From Litsea cubeba (taxonomy: Eukaryota; Streptophyta; Magnoliopsida; Laurales; Lauraceae), in NCBI GenBank assembly GCA_012931725.1, contig CM022947.1:23312004-23376003 (forward strand): a DNA stretch of 64,000 nt, written 5' to 3'. A program made the translations under genes and the position numbers. Shown here piece after piece: positions 10,436-21,703 of this stretch (its first letter is position 1; each line of letters starts with the position of its first letter). Under the pieces are notes generated by a model. That model was not told the DNA's origin. It worked only from the letters and a program-made list of their open reading frames with translations, and ran no database searches.

Positions 10436-13296
10436 TGTCACGCCCCGAGCCCGAGATTTCACACATCCCGAGGCGCGACACACGCCCGCGTGGAAATTCG
10501 AGTCAAACTGGTTGACTCTAGGTCCCCACGTACGGAATTTACCCACAGGATATCACGTGTGAGGTTTATATTTTTCGATATGCCTGTATAATTTGTCAAA
10601 TAGATATCCAATCAACACAACACAATCATCAAGATATAGAGCATAAGGGTCCATAAGCATAGATTTAAAGATTCAAGTTCAAGAGATAGAAAGAGAAGCA
10701 GTAAGTTAGTTAAGTTTACAATCCAAAAGCTAAACAAGTTTATAAGTTTCTACAAAATATGTGGCAATCCGAGCCACGGTCAGTGGGTCATTTAAACGTC
10801 CATTTCTCATCGAGTGGATGTCTAGAAGACATCATCAGGAGTCCACTCTGCTACGTTGTGTGGAGGTTCCTCTTCCTCAAGGATCTCCGGGGCAATGGCG
10901 TCGACATATTCACCTGTAACGCCAAGTGTAGCACCATTAGACTAAGCTAAGCAAGACAAACATATACAGTCCATATAACATGTATCAAATGAATAGTCAG
11001 ACAAGTATAAATCATAAGAGATCAAGGAATAATCACTAGGCATATCAGTGCAGGAATTTAGCATGAGACATACGAGTCATAGATAACAGATAAATATATT
11101 AACAGTACTAGTTGGCACAACCACATAAGCTATGTTCTCTCAAGTTAATCATATAACATGAAATAAAATGAGAGCAGAATATCAGGACAGGACAGGGCGG
11201 TGCTACTAGGAGACAGAGGTACCCAGAATTCTCCATCGTAGACCTAGGGTGCCGGTAAACCCTCAGAATATATTCCCATCTGCAGAGGGCCAGAAATTTA
11301 CTAAACCCACACTTAGCCGGGTCCGACTTAGATAGGGTCGAAGCTAAGTGGTGCCGACTCATAGAGTACAATATACAAACAACAGAGCAGGTGCAGGACA
11401 GTGTAAATCAGATACAGGGCATATACAGGACAAGACATATAAATAACAAATCGGAACTTACTGAAATATACTGAACAAAGCCAGAAATAAATGTAGCATG
11501 ACACATGTGTAACAGAAAATACATAACTGGACAGAAGCATGATCAAGTCATACTAGAATACTGGAAACGGAATGCAATGCATGTACATAAATATCATAAT
11601 CGGAATCAAGACAGAACTCAAGCCAAGCCTACGGTCTTGGAAACACATGTGGTCTTCACCGTCCAACTCAGGGTAGTATTAAGAGTTCGACATTATCGGG
11701 CTACGAGGACCCCTTGGCGTTACATAATTTGGATGTCGAATCCCTTAATAGAACACATTTGGCACGGTTACAATCCGAAGAACACAATGCCCCTTTTTGT
11801 GGGTACGGGTGCTCAATCCATATCCACAATTAAACAAACCCAGTGGTCATGATAAAAGTTCAGGGTGCACATCCTACAAGTCCATCTATCAGGCCAATCA
11901 ACTAGATCAAGCTACGGTTCAATGTCCGGCTCATGGAAACGTCCATTTGTCATAATTATGTAAAATCCAACATATAATCTTTTCCAAGGCTCAAATCAAA
12001 TAAAATCACTTTTTGTTGGGTTCTACACATCATGAGCTTTCCAACGGTATGTAGATCTCCAAAACGGACTTACGGTTGAAAAGTTATGGTCATTGGAAAA
12101 TCTGCATACTGCAAGTATCAGGTTCGCTCGAGCGTTAAGATGTTCGCTCGAGCGGACCCCAGACAGAGAGCTGTTCGCTCGACCGGACCAAGAGTTCGCT
12201 CGAGCGAACTCTCCCAGAGAGCCCTTCGCTCGAGCGTTCACTCACGCTCGCTCGAGCGAACTGTCAAATCCTGGGTTCCGAAAATCTGAAACTTCTTGAT
12301 TTCTCTCAAGCCATTCAAGGCATTCCATCAGGTTTTAAAACACTACCAATAGGTATCTTTGAGCTTCCAAAATGCTCATCAAAACCATCAATAAACCCAT
12401 ATACATTAACAAAAGAAATCATCCACAAAAATCCATTTTTGAGCAAGAAGAAGGGTTTCTACACATGATTTCATACATTCATGAATCAAACAAGGAAACA
12501 TGCATATCAATGTACATATTTAACTTGCCTTGGTGCTTGAAAGCTAGCTCTCACACCTAATCCTTGTTAAACTCGAAAATCCCCAAATATGAAAGCTCAA
12601 ATGCCCTAAAAATGGTGAAAAACGAAATGGAAGAAAATAAATGAGGAAGAAGATGATGCATTCATGATTTGTAGCTTTCCAAGGATGAAGGAAATCAAAT
12701 GGGAAAGATTAGTGAAGAAAAAGCTTACCAAGAGCAAGAAGATGAAGAATGGATGAATGCTTGAGCTTAGAAGATGTTGTCTTGGTGGAGAAGATGAAAT
12801 GGTGGCTAGCTTCTTCACATGCAAGGTCCCTTGGTTGGTTAATGCTAGGATGTGAAGGAAGAAATGAAGAAGAAGAGATGAGAAAACTTTCAGCTGGGAA
12901 TGAAGAAAGGAGAAGAAGAAAAGAAGAATAGCTGAAATGGGTTTTATCCCAAGTTTATCCTGCACTTGCATGCAAGTCCAGAATTGGGCTGAAATTGCAA
13001 GAAAGGGCCTGGGGTGATTAAGTGGGCTGGGAATGGGCCTAAATGGGTCCGAATTTGATGGGTCAAGGCATGAAAGTTAAGGCCCATGAAATGCTCTATG
13101 CAATGCATTAAAAACCCAAAAATTTCTAAATACACACAAAACCCAAAAACACTCCAAAAGTCATAATCTACCTAGTAAATGGTCAAACCCCACTAATTCT
13201 ACCTAATCAAGTCCAATCACAACCAAAACATCCATTAAGCAATTAATCTAAATTAGTTAACTCTAAAACGAGATTAAGGTGGGTCGGGGTGTTACA
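10436..13296. mobile_element. Solo LTR, probably Ty3/gypsy (Tekay-like), nested in Copia-1 LTR
   Basis: The insertion begins TGTCACGCCCCGAGCCCG and ends GGGTCGGGGTGTTACA. The ends are imperfect inverted repeats with TG...CA termini. Host GTGCA is duplicated on both sides (10431-10435 and 13297-13301). At 2861 bp, with no primer site, purine tract or polymerase sequence, it fits a solo LTR left by recombination between two LTRs. The TGTAACACCCCGACC-type end, read on the minus strand, resembles long plant chromovirus LTRs. The lineage is inferred from that motif alone. Confidence 0.75.
12120..12263. repeat. TTCGCTCGAGCG palindrome cluster
   Basis: Six copies of a TTCGCTCGAGCG(A)-like palindrome, one changed to TTCGCTCGACCGG, lie within 145 bp of the solo LTR. 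They begin near 12123, 12140, 12175, 12194, 12225 and 12248. Spacers are unrelated and about 10-25 bp long. The GC content is high relative to the flanks. Confidence 0.85.
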
Positions 13297-14572
13297 GTGC
13301 ATGGACGTCCAAGGCCTCTTCTCCTCTTATTTATAGCTTTTGTAAGTTGCCTCCTCTTTACCAATTACAATAGAAGTCTTACTTCCAATAATTAGTAACT
13401 TACCATATCATAATTAGAAGTCTCACTTCAAATATGATTAGTATCTTTCTAATTTCTTTCTAATTAAAATAGAAGTCTCACTTCTACTAAAATTAGTAAG
13501 TCTACTATTACCACTATTAGAAGTCTCACTTTAAATAGAAATAGTAACTTTCCTTTTAGAGTTCAACTAGAATTAGATACTTTCTAATAATTGGGCTAGC
13601 GTGGAGACCACTAGGGATTCCTTAGAAAGCTGGCTCCAACTGGGACACGCGACCCCACATCTCATGTGTAATCCGGGCCCACAGTTAATTGCAAATAACT
13701 CCACTATATAAATGCAATTGAACTCCAGTTTTAGGAATATTATATAGAAGACCCTAAACTTCCACATTACCACAAGTAGACCCCTCTATCAATATCCATG
13801 GATCAATTGGACCTGTCTTCCAAACTAGATCCATATCTTATTATCCTTGAGCCCCAATTAATTATAATGATCATAGGTACCTTTCCAATTAACTCTTAAT
13901 CGGAATGGGTGCGCACTTACCAATGATAAATCCATTAATTGGCACAAGGGGATATTAGAGATAGATTCCATCTTGACCATTGAATATTCCCACAGCTCTG
14001 CTATCATGTACTCAAATCACTAAGGTGTTGACTTACAGTTGGCCTCACTCATTGGTGACTCAAAGCAAATGAATAGATAGAAACTTGAGTTCATTAATGT
14101 CTCAGGATTGAGAGCCTAATGCTAGGGAATTATGAGAGCAGACCTTAAAATAAAGACAGTGTTTATAAAGTGCTTCTCATGGTCCTTCAATACATCCAAT
14201 GTACCAGCACTATGATCCAGAATCTTCCATTCTGATGATCGAGACAAATCACACTATCTCATAGTGATCAAAGTACTGCAACCTTGTCAGTATGAGATGT
14301 CCAGTCTCATCACTGGTTGTGATAATTTTTAAGTATAAGATTTGTCACACATGTCTCCCGTATGTGGATCTCATCCATACACATGTGTTACATCTAATAT
14401 ACTTGTGGACTCCAGTTCATCTCATGAACCATCATGTCATTTGTATTGGTTATGTGCAAGTATATAATAAATTACCATTCATCTCATGAAGGGAAAGCAT
14501 GAATATATGAATAAATAAAGAATTTAATCAATTTATTATATCATCTACTGGATTGAGTCCATAAAACTAACA

Positions 14573-15360
14573 GGGCCAATACAGAGTTGCGATACCTACA
14601 CCAAAAAGTCTAATCTCACTCAACAGACAAACAGTTGAAGAAATCATCATCTCACAGATTCCACTAAAAAAAGAGAAGCCCAAAACTTCAAATGGCAAAG
14701 TGCATTGAGAAAGATTCTTTCTCCAAATAGTATGATACAAATCAAACCCATATGAGAAATATTAACCAGACACAGAATCGCTGCGATTTTTAGCACTGCT
14801 CCTCTTTTTCCTCTCCCTTCCTTTCTCCTCCTCTTTCCCCATTCTTTATTACTTTCCCGAACGCACCTCACCAGAAGGACCCGCGAGCGAGGGGTGCTGC
14901 GCGCTGTCGCCGAATGGGAGACAGAGAGAGACTACTGATGCGAGAGAGAGATGCGCGATATCGCCAAGTGAGAGAGAGATGCATGATGTCGTCGAGCGAG
15001 AGAGAGATGAGATCTAAGGAGCCGAGGAGTGTTGTGGAGTGTTTGGGAGGGAGAAGAACCATAGCGTTTTAGGGCATTTATGTCTCCAGACTGGTTTGTT
15101 TTTATTTTTTTCATTCTGGCTGGCTTTGAAGATTTTTCATTCACTTGGTCCACCTCAGCGCCACATAGACTTCCACGTGGGATCAGTTCCTAAATCGGGC
15201 TATGGAGTCGGTCTGCATAGGCTAATTGTTGTGGAAATGGGTTTCCACATTCAAAAAGTCTACGGGCCCGAAAATCAGGCCCAGCCGTGCCCCCTGTCGG
15301 GCCCGATTTTCGGGCCCTGTAGCAGGGCTCTTCCACATTATAGTAAAATTTATGTGTAAT
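14573..15360. other. Non-coding region with GA-rich repeats and a GGGCCC inverted repeat
   Basis: This is the right flank of Copia-1. At 14920-15015, GAGAGAGAGATG blocks recur. On the minus strand the region looks like a CT-rich leader followed by a TTCTG/GTGAGG splice-donor-like site near 14874, so it may be a relic first exon. At 15230-15249 there is a TGTGGAAA/TTTCCACA hairpin. At 15264-15317 there is a GGGCCCGAAAATC inverted repeat. No protein can be assigned. Confidence 0.45.
15264..15317. repeat. GGGCCCGAAAATC inverted repeat
   Basis: Arm 15264-15282 (GGGCCCGAAAATCAGGCCC) is the reverse complement of arm 15299-15317 (GGGCCCGATTTTCGGGCCC) with one mismatch. Each arm is itself nearly palindromic. 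The arms are separated by a 16-bp spacer. Confidence 0.85.
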
Positions 15361-16238
15361 AAAGCTGCTTATGCTAAAAAATAAGGTCTAGAAAAAGTAC
15401 TTATTGGGGTTCTTTTTTAATGTAAAAAAAAAAAAAAAAAATCCATGCAACTGATTGTCCACTGACACGGACGTACACAAAACTTGGAGAAAATGAACTT
15501 TCCTGGTAGGTGAGACTGTGAGAGCCTTTTTCTATTCAAAAAAACTTGCAGCTCAAGTCATTTAAGTCTTCTTGACAATTTACCAATAAAAAAAGAAAAA
15601 AAGGTTTCTCGACGCGTGAAGACCGGATGTTTTTCTACATTTGAATTCCACACGTTATTCAGTGAATGAACGCGGACTTCATAATAAAAATAACCTTTCT
15701 TTTTATAAAATCCGTCACTGGCTTTGTTTTTAATTTCTTGTGCTCATTTAGAGATTTGAAGAACTCCCAAATCCCAAACTTCTATCTGAAGTATTGAACT
15801 CCCTTTCACAATCCTGCAAACCCAATTTCATGCTCTTCTTTTAAATCCTTGAACCTGGCAAAAAGTTCCCATCTGCTATCTTCAATTTCATTGAACTGAC
15901 CCAATCCAAAGTGCTTCACCCTAATCCGAAACATCTTCAATTTCACTAGTATCCAGATCTGAAGAAACGTCGAAAACCCCATTTGTCCTGTTACTCTTCA
16001 TTTCCAATACCCAGATCTAAAAACGTCCTTAAACAATAGTACCTAATCCAAGACATCTTCAATTCCATTGAACACCCAGATTTGGTTCCCAAAATCAGTA
16101 ATACCAGCCCATATCAGAAAATAGTTCAAAAGTCACATTAACCAAAGTCACCTTAACCACTCAAATCTTCATTCCTTTGAACTACAATACCCAGATCTAA
16201 CAGAACTCCAAAACCAGTCCAAGTACAGTAACAATATT
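15361..16238 (+). promoter_or_regulatory. Upstream region of the AAA-ATPase gene
   Basis: An A-rich run at 15423-15440 marks the far side. TATA-like TTTTTATAAAATCC occurs near 15700. From about 15880 to 16210 the sequence is C/T-rich, and four imperfect copies of CTTCAATTTCATT and ACCCAGATCT-type strings recur near 15955, 16010, 16075 and 16190. This suits a transcribed 5' leader containing a degenerate repeat. The transcription start is not established. Confidence 0.5.
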
Positions 16239-18981
16239 ATGCCTTCAGCAAAGGCGGTGTTGTCCACTGCTGCCTCTCTTGCAGCTTCAGCAGTCCTCAT
16301 CCGCACCATCGCAAATGATCTTATACCCCACCAGTTTCAAGACTATCTTTTCTCCACCTTCCATACTCTCTTCAGCCATTTCTCTTCTCAACTCACCATC
16401 ATCATCGACGAATTCGACGGCTTCTCTAGTAACCAAATCTATGAGGCTGCAGGGATCTACCTAACTAGCAAGATCTCTCCCAAAACACGAAGATTGAAAG
16501 TAGCCAAATCAGAAAAAGAAGAGAACTTTAGAGTGACCATGGAAAGAGACGAAGAGGTTGTAGATACATTTCAAGGAATTCAACTCAGATGGAGGATGGT
16601 ATGTCACGAGGTCCAGCGGGCAATTGTGAGCTACTCTCGCGATCCCAACTCGACGGTTCAATCCGAAGTTCGATACTTCGAGCTGAGTTTTCACAAGCAA
16701 CACAAGAACATGGTGTTGAAGTCTTACTTAGAGTTCGTCATTAGGGAAGCAAAGGAGATGAAAGAGAATTTGAAGACAGTTAAGCTGCACACAGTGCAAT
16801 ATGAAAATCTATATGGGAACTTCATGGATGCATGGAGCTCAGTAAACCTCAACCACCCCGCTAAGTTTGATACATTAGCTATGGATCCGGAACTGAAGAA
16901 GGCAGTGATAGAGGACTTGGAGAGGTTTCTTGAGAGGAAGGAGTTTTATAGAAGAGTGGGGAAAGCTTGGAAACGTGGATATCTATTGTATGGGCCGCCT
17001 GGAACAGGAAAGTCAAGCTTGATTGCTGCAATTGCGAATTTTCTCAAGTTCAATGTGTATGATCTGGAGCTTACTGAGCTGAGGTGTAATTCAGATCTCA
17101 AAAAACTGATAATTGCGACAGCGAATCGCTCTATAATAGTTATTGAGGATATAGATTGCACCATTGATTTGGTAAATAGGGAAAACCAAGGGGGAGGATC
17201 GCAACAGGCTCCTGAAAATGGTCAGGTAATTTATCTTTAACTTTTCTTCATTTTGAAGCTCAAAGATGGATGGAAATTAGAACTTGACTTATACAAATTA
17301 AGTTTTCTTTCCACGTTTGAATAGCTTGGGTTTTGTGGAATGGGCAATTTTCCAAAATATCCCCCTAATGTGACACTTATTATACATTTGGATAAAATAT
17401 GATGAAAACCAAGTGCGAGTCCAATTATGGTTCAACTCTTATTGGAATTGGAGTACTAAAATTTTCAAATGAATATGCATTTATTTTGAACAGGTTAAAA
17501 TTTTCACTAGTGAACTCCACTAAGGAGCCTCATGAATTTCTTGTAATGGCATACACTACACCAAAAACGAAAAATTGGAATGGATTACCGTTCCTAATTC
17601 GTATGTTCCTAATCCGTTTATCCGTTCCAATTTCCTATTTTTGGAACGGATTAACGGATTAAGAACGGTAATCTGTTTCAATTTTTTATTTTTGGTGTAG
17701 TGATAGTTTGATGCAAAAAGAGTACATGCTTTTATAAGTAAAGATGAAAGTAGAGACAATTCTTTGTAAACATCAACAGAGGTAGGTGGTCATTTGTAAA
17801 TTCCCCTTGAATTTATTGTGATAATTTTGCAATAATTTTTTTCAAAATATATTTTAACAATAATGCCATGGTAAATTCTGTTTGTGACTTAAAATGCATT
17901 TGTTGTAATTATACCAAAATTATCGTAATAAAACCCAATGAATTCTCTCTCTTTTTTTTTTTTTTAAAAAGTCCAGTGAAAAAGGTCTAAATAGGGTTTT
18001 TTCATCTTTTATTAATAAAATCCACTACTATTTTCTGAATCACAATATTTGCATTATTGGTTTTCACAGGCTGTTTTCAGGAAATGTCTCCTTGCTTTAA
18101 ACTAAAAGAAATTAAACAGTTGTAAATCATTTTTTTCAGCTTCAAAATTGTACAAATTTAGAAATGATAGACAAAGATAAGACCAAATTTGCATAATCAA
18201 ACATAAGTACCAAATCTGCATGATCAGTTAAAAATTGACAAAACTTAGTCAAATATATATGAGTTTCAATTAATAGTTTAGTTAATAATTTTGAGGGATT
18301 TCAAATTGATGTCTGGGGCATTGTTAGCTGCACCCTATGGGCCTGCTCATTCAATGCACTTTTTAAATGGCAGGCCAACTTGAAAATTTTTACTTTAATA
18401 TATATATATATATATATATGACTGAAGTGCCCTCTATCTCATGGGTTAATTATTTTGACAATGTCAACCCTCCGCAGCCACAAGTGACTCTCTCGGGGTT
18501 GCTCAACTTTGTCGACGGACTGTGGTCAAGCTGTGGGGACGAGCGCATCATCATCTTCACTACCAACCACAAGGAACGGTTGGACCCTGCACTGTTACGG
18601 CCTGGTCGCATGGACATGCACATCCATATGTCCTACTTGAAAGCCAGCGCATTTGGCGTCCTTGCCTTGAATCATCTCGGAATTGAAGACCACCAGCTTT
18701 TTGAAGAGATCCGGCGACTCTTGACGGAAGTGGAAGTCACTCCAGCAGAAGTTGCGGAAGAGCTTATGAAGAGCGACAATCCCGATGTCGCCCTTAGAGG
18801 CGTTATCGAATTTCTTCAAAGAAAGAAGAGGGAACATGTCGAAGCAGGAACTAAACAAGAGAACCACATGCAAGGGAAAAATGGGAATGACAATAAGGAT
18901 GAAGAACAGATGGGTCAACAAAATCAGGAGGAAGGAGAAATGAATGAAGCACAACCAAAGAAAGACGAAGAAGCAGTTTAA
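16239..18981 (+). CDS. BCS1-like AAA-ATPase (ASD type), two exons
   Basis: Exon 1 is 16239-17225 (CAG/GTAAT donor) and exon 2 is 18478-18981 (CCGCAG acceptor). They join in phase 0 into 496 residues, the usual size for plant ATPases of the BCS1/AATP1 group. An N-terminal hydrophobic segment lies at about residues 7-25, followed by the ASD region. Walker A GPPGTGKSS is at 252-260, Walker B IIVIEDID at 299-306, sensor-1 IIIFTTNH at 353-360 and the arginine-finger region RPGRMD at 370-375. The tail from about 445 is charged and low in complexity. Family members sit in mitochondrial or ER membranes, use ATP to remodel proteins, and several respond to stress or pathogens. The exact role here is unknown. 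The MPSAKAVLSTAAS start matches the family. Confidence 0.93.
17554..17702. mobile_element. 149-bp CACTA-type MITE in intron
   Basis: The ends are CACTACACCAAAAA and TTTTTGGTGTAGTG, a perfect 14-bp terminal inverted repeat. A 3-bp ATA duplication is on both sides (17551-17553 and 17703-17705). The interior is a fold-back of GGAACGGATTA-type sequence. CACTA ends with a 3-bp duplication indicate a non-autonomous En/Spm-like element, so it needed a transposase from elsewhere. Confidence 0.9.
18398..18419. repeat. AT dinucleotide microsatellite
   Basis: An uninterrupted run of about eleven TA units lies in the intron, 58 bp before the exon 2 acceptor. Confidence 0.95.
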
Positions 18982-19058
18982 CTCTACTAAACATATGTAT
19001 TTCTATACCATCATTAATTACCAATGTCTCAAATGTAACAGGTTTTATTTTCACACGC

Positions 19059-19113
19059 AGATCCAGCCTCAGATCCAGCCTCAGATCCAGCCTTTGTATT
19101 TCCATTAAATAAA
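19059..19113 (+). terminator. AAA-ATPase 3' region: 12-bp repeats and polyadenylation signal
   Basis: Three tandem copies of AGATCCAGCCTC lie at about 19059-19093. AATAAA is at 19108-19113, about 130 bp after the stop, and is a plausible poly(A) signal. Actual cleavage is not shown. Confidence 0.5.
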
Positions 19114-20016
19114 TAGGTTACATGAGAAAGTTAAAGGGGGGTAACCATATTTAAAGTCAGAGTTATCTTGCTGGTTTGAAGCATATCAAGGTAGGATTGA
19201 GTCATTTGAAATCATGATTAGCCAAGTGAAGCCAGCCGATCTTATCCTTTGGATTGTGTGTGATCCAGTCTATTTACATTCGCACATGAAACTATGTAGT
19301 TGTGCAACAACGTAATGTAATAGTTGAAATCTTACAAACTGAGGCCTATTGTAAAGATGTTGTGTAAGGCCACTAGCCTTAATTAGGTGGATTAGTGTTA
19401 ATCACTGAGATTAGGGTTAGTTAATCGATCTTAGGCCCTGTTTGGTAGGTCTACTAATTTTTTTATAGACCATCTAAAATAGAGTCTTTAAAAATAGAGA
19501 TATTTAAAATAGAGGCTAGAATAAAAAAATGTGTTTGGTAATGCATACATCTAAGTTAAATAGACCGTTTGGTACACCCTCTATTTACTTCTTTTTAGAA
19601 GGGTTTGGCTCTTATTTACAAGGGTAGTTATGTCATTAAATGAAAAAAGAAACTCATTCATATGTTTCCACCCTACATATATCTTTCAAGAGCACATGCA
19701 ACATAGACTCATAAAAATTACATTCAACATGGACTCATTTAAGAACAAATACATTATCTACACACATGCCATCATCATAACAACCTGTCCATTAGAAAAT
19801 AACACAATTTATATTAAACTATAGCCTGTAACTTATAAATATTTTAAAAATTAAGACATCACACACCTTCATATAGAGATAATACAAAACACCCTCATTG
19901 TCAATACTTTATCTTCCAATAATAATCCATCAAGCCATTATATCAATGACAAATATTCATTCACTTTAATCCAATAAAAAAACTAGTAGCATTACATAAG
20001 ATGGGGAAATCCATGC

Positions 20017-21373
20017 TTAGGAAGATACATCTCGCCAGATGGCATCTGCAATTGAATTCCTCTTGGCATCCATCTGTGTCCTATCTGTAATATCAAAAGT
20101 AGAGGTGTTTCCCATATCTTCCACAACATTAGTGTCACACTCTACTTGGACGTCTTCACTAGAATATTCCAAAAATAATTGATCCTCCATATCTTCTTTT
20201 CTAATGAAATTATGCATCGCCATCGCTGCAATCACAATGCTCCGTTGTATTGGAAATGGGTAAGGAGCCATCCGCTTGAGGATAGGAAATCGAGCCTTCA
20301 ATACCCCAAAGCTCTGCTCGATCACATTCCTCAATGATGAATGTAATCTATTAAAATGTTCCTCCCTAGTACGAGGAATGGCAAGACCTTGAAAATCTGG
20401 AAGCCAATAACGAACGTTTCGAAATGGAGAAAGAAAGCCTCGCATGTTTGTGTAACCAGCATCAACCAAGTAATATTTACCTAAAGATAATGAAATGCAA
20501 CTGTTAAAAAGTTGACACGCGAGAAGAATGTCGCAAAACATATTTGATAATATATCAAGCACTTATAAATGCTTTGTTACCAGGTGGAGCATGTGGAGAC
20601 TTTAGCCTTTCATTAGATATGGTGTCCAAGAGAATTCGTTGATCATGAGGAGTACCTTCCCATCCACATACCACATATGTAAAGAGGATGTCAAATGTGC
20701 ATGCTGCCATAACTTGTTGCATGCAATCACCCTTTCGACCTCTATAAGGAATTTGTTTATCTGCTTGGATAATAGCATGCACAAGGGTTCCATCTATTGC
20801 ACCAATACAATCCTATAAAAAATTATGAACAATAAGATAAAATTATCTTTACATTAGAGAAAAGAAAATAAAAAAGCCGTCAATAATATGGAAAAAGAGT
20901 AATACCTTAAAATATGGCTCAAAACGTGGACTCAAAAGTATCTCCTTAGGCACTATATCCAATGAAGGCGGCTTTATCATGTCTTTAGCAAATAACATCA
21001 TTGCTTTCAAAACTTGACGAAAGTGTCTGTGAATAGTTTCCCCCGAGTGTTGAAATCTATCTTGTATCACTCTATTTGTATGGGCATGTGCAATGATGGT
21101 CATGAACATGGCTATTTGCTCCTCAACAGGTATATATTTGCTGTCTTTCAATAAGTTCTTTTCTCTAAAATACATGCATAAACGCCGAAACACATGTTGT
21201 TCCACGCGTAGTAACTGATGACAGATAATAGGATTACCATTCAAAATCATTTGGACATGACCATGTCCGGTCATGATTGAGTTCCTACATGGTTCCTTAA
21301 TTAAGCATCGTTGCCGCCTCTTGTACAATAATAAGATGATAAGTGTTATATTTCGATGTAAAATTGCATCCAT
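20017..21373 (-). CDS. PIF/Harbinger transposase (DDE_Tnp_4), three exons
   Basis: The exons on the minus strand are 21373-20906, 20812-20581 and 20480-20017, all with GT-AG borders (AAG/GTATT, ATAG/GATTG, CTG/GTAAC, TTTAG/GTAAA). They total 1164 nt, giving 387 residues with no internal stop. The catalytic triad is visible: D163 in GAIDGT, D240 in YYLVDAGY and E288 in NVIEQSFGVLK, the last pair separated by 47 residues as is usual in PIF. The N-terminal half has the helix-turn-helix part (HSGETIHRHFRQVL). The enzyme cuts the element ends and inserts at TTA. It acts with the Myb-like protein encoded just upstream. Confidence 0.9.
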
Positions 21374-21497
21374 GTGCTCTGTAGTATGTCAGAGAAAAAT
21401 ATAACTAATCAATCATTCATAGTAGCACAAGATAACATCCATTAGACAAATAACTATTCAACTAAATAACTGCCAAAACATTCATTCATATCTAGTT

Positions 21498-21672
21498 CAA
21501 GATAACATCCATGTTTGTCAATTAAAAAAATAAAAGAGAGTGACCTAACATCCATGTTCAAGATAACATCCATGTTTGTCAATTACAAAAACAAAAGAGA
21601 GTGACCTAACATCCATGTTCAAGATAACATCCATGTTTGTCAATTACAAAAACAAAAGAGAGTGGCCTAACA
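21498..21672. repeat. 61-bp tandem repeat, three copies
   Basis: CAAGATAACATCCATG recurs at 21498, 21559 and 21620, a 61-bp period, between the two Harbinger genes. Copies two and three are nearly identical, so the expansion is recent. Confidence 0.92.
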
Positions 21673-21703
21673 CTCATTCAAAAAACAAACACCAATCTAT
21701 TAG

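Larger units (their letters stand above)
2754..14572 (-). mobile_element. Copia-1: Ty1/copia LTR retrotransposon, decayed, with nested insertion
   Basis: Two matching LTRs (2754-4520 and 9939-14572) begin TGTTGG and end CTAACA. They bound an internal region of about 5.4 kb. The host sequence GGGCC occurs directly on both sides (2749-2753 and 14573-14577) as the 5-bp target duplication. Next to the right LTR is a primer site complementary to initiator methionine tRNA (GGCTCTGATACCA on plus). Next to the left LTR is a purine tract on the minus strand. Transcription is therefore leftward. Gag is partly readable, pol is full of stops, and the right LTR carries a 2.86-kb solo LTR. The element cannot move on its own. 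Confidence 0.95.
9939..14572 (-). repeat. Copia-1 LTR (5' LTR in element sense), split by a solo LTR
   Basis: The LTR sequence is at 9939-10435 and 13297-14572. Removing 10436-13296 and one GTGCA copy restores an LTR of about 1768 bp, the same length as its partner. It ends CTAACA, followed by the GGGCC target duplication. Confidence 0.93.
17226..18477 (+). other. AAA-ATPase intron
   Basis: A 1252-bp GT-AG intron falls between Walker B and the next AAA core segment, VTLSGLLNFVDG. It carries a MITE at 17554-17702 and an AT microsatellite at 18398-18419. The open frame starting at 18367 is an intron read-through into exon 2, not a separate gene. Confidence 0.9.

Noticed and set aside
9550..12299. 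Possible CRISPR-like spaced palindromes
   Set aside because: This is plant nuclear DNA, the units are only 10-14 bp, spacing is irregular, and they lie inside retrotransposon leader and LTR.
12606..12971. Minus-strand frame of 121 codons rich in S, F and L
   Set aside because: It lies in the solo LTR and is low-complexity CTT-rich sequence.
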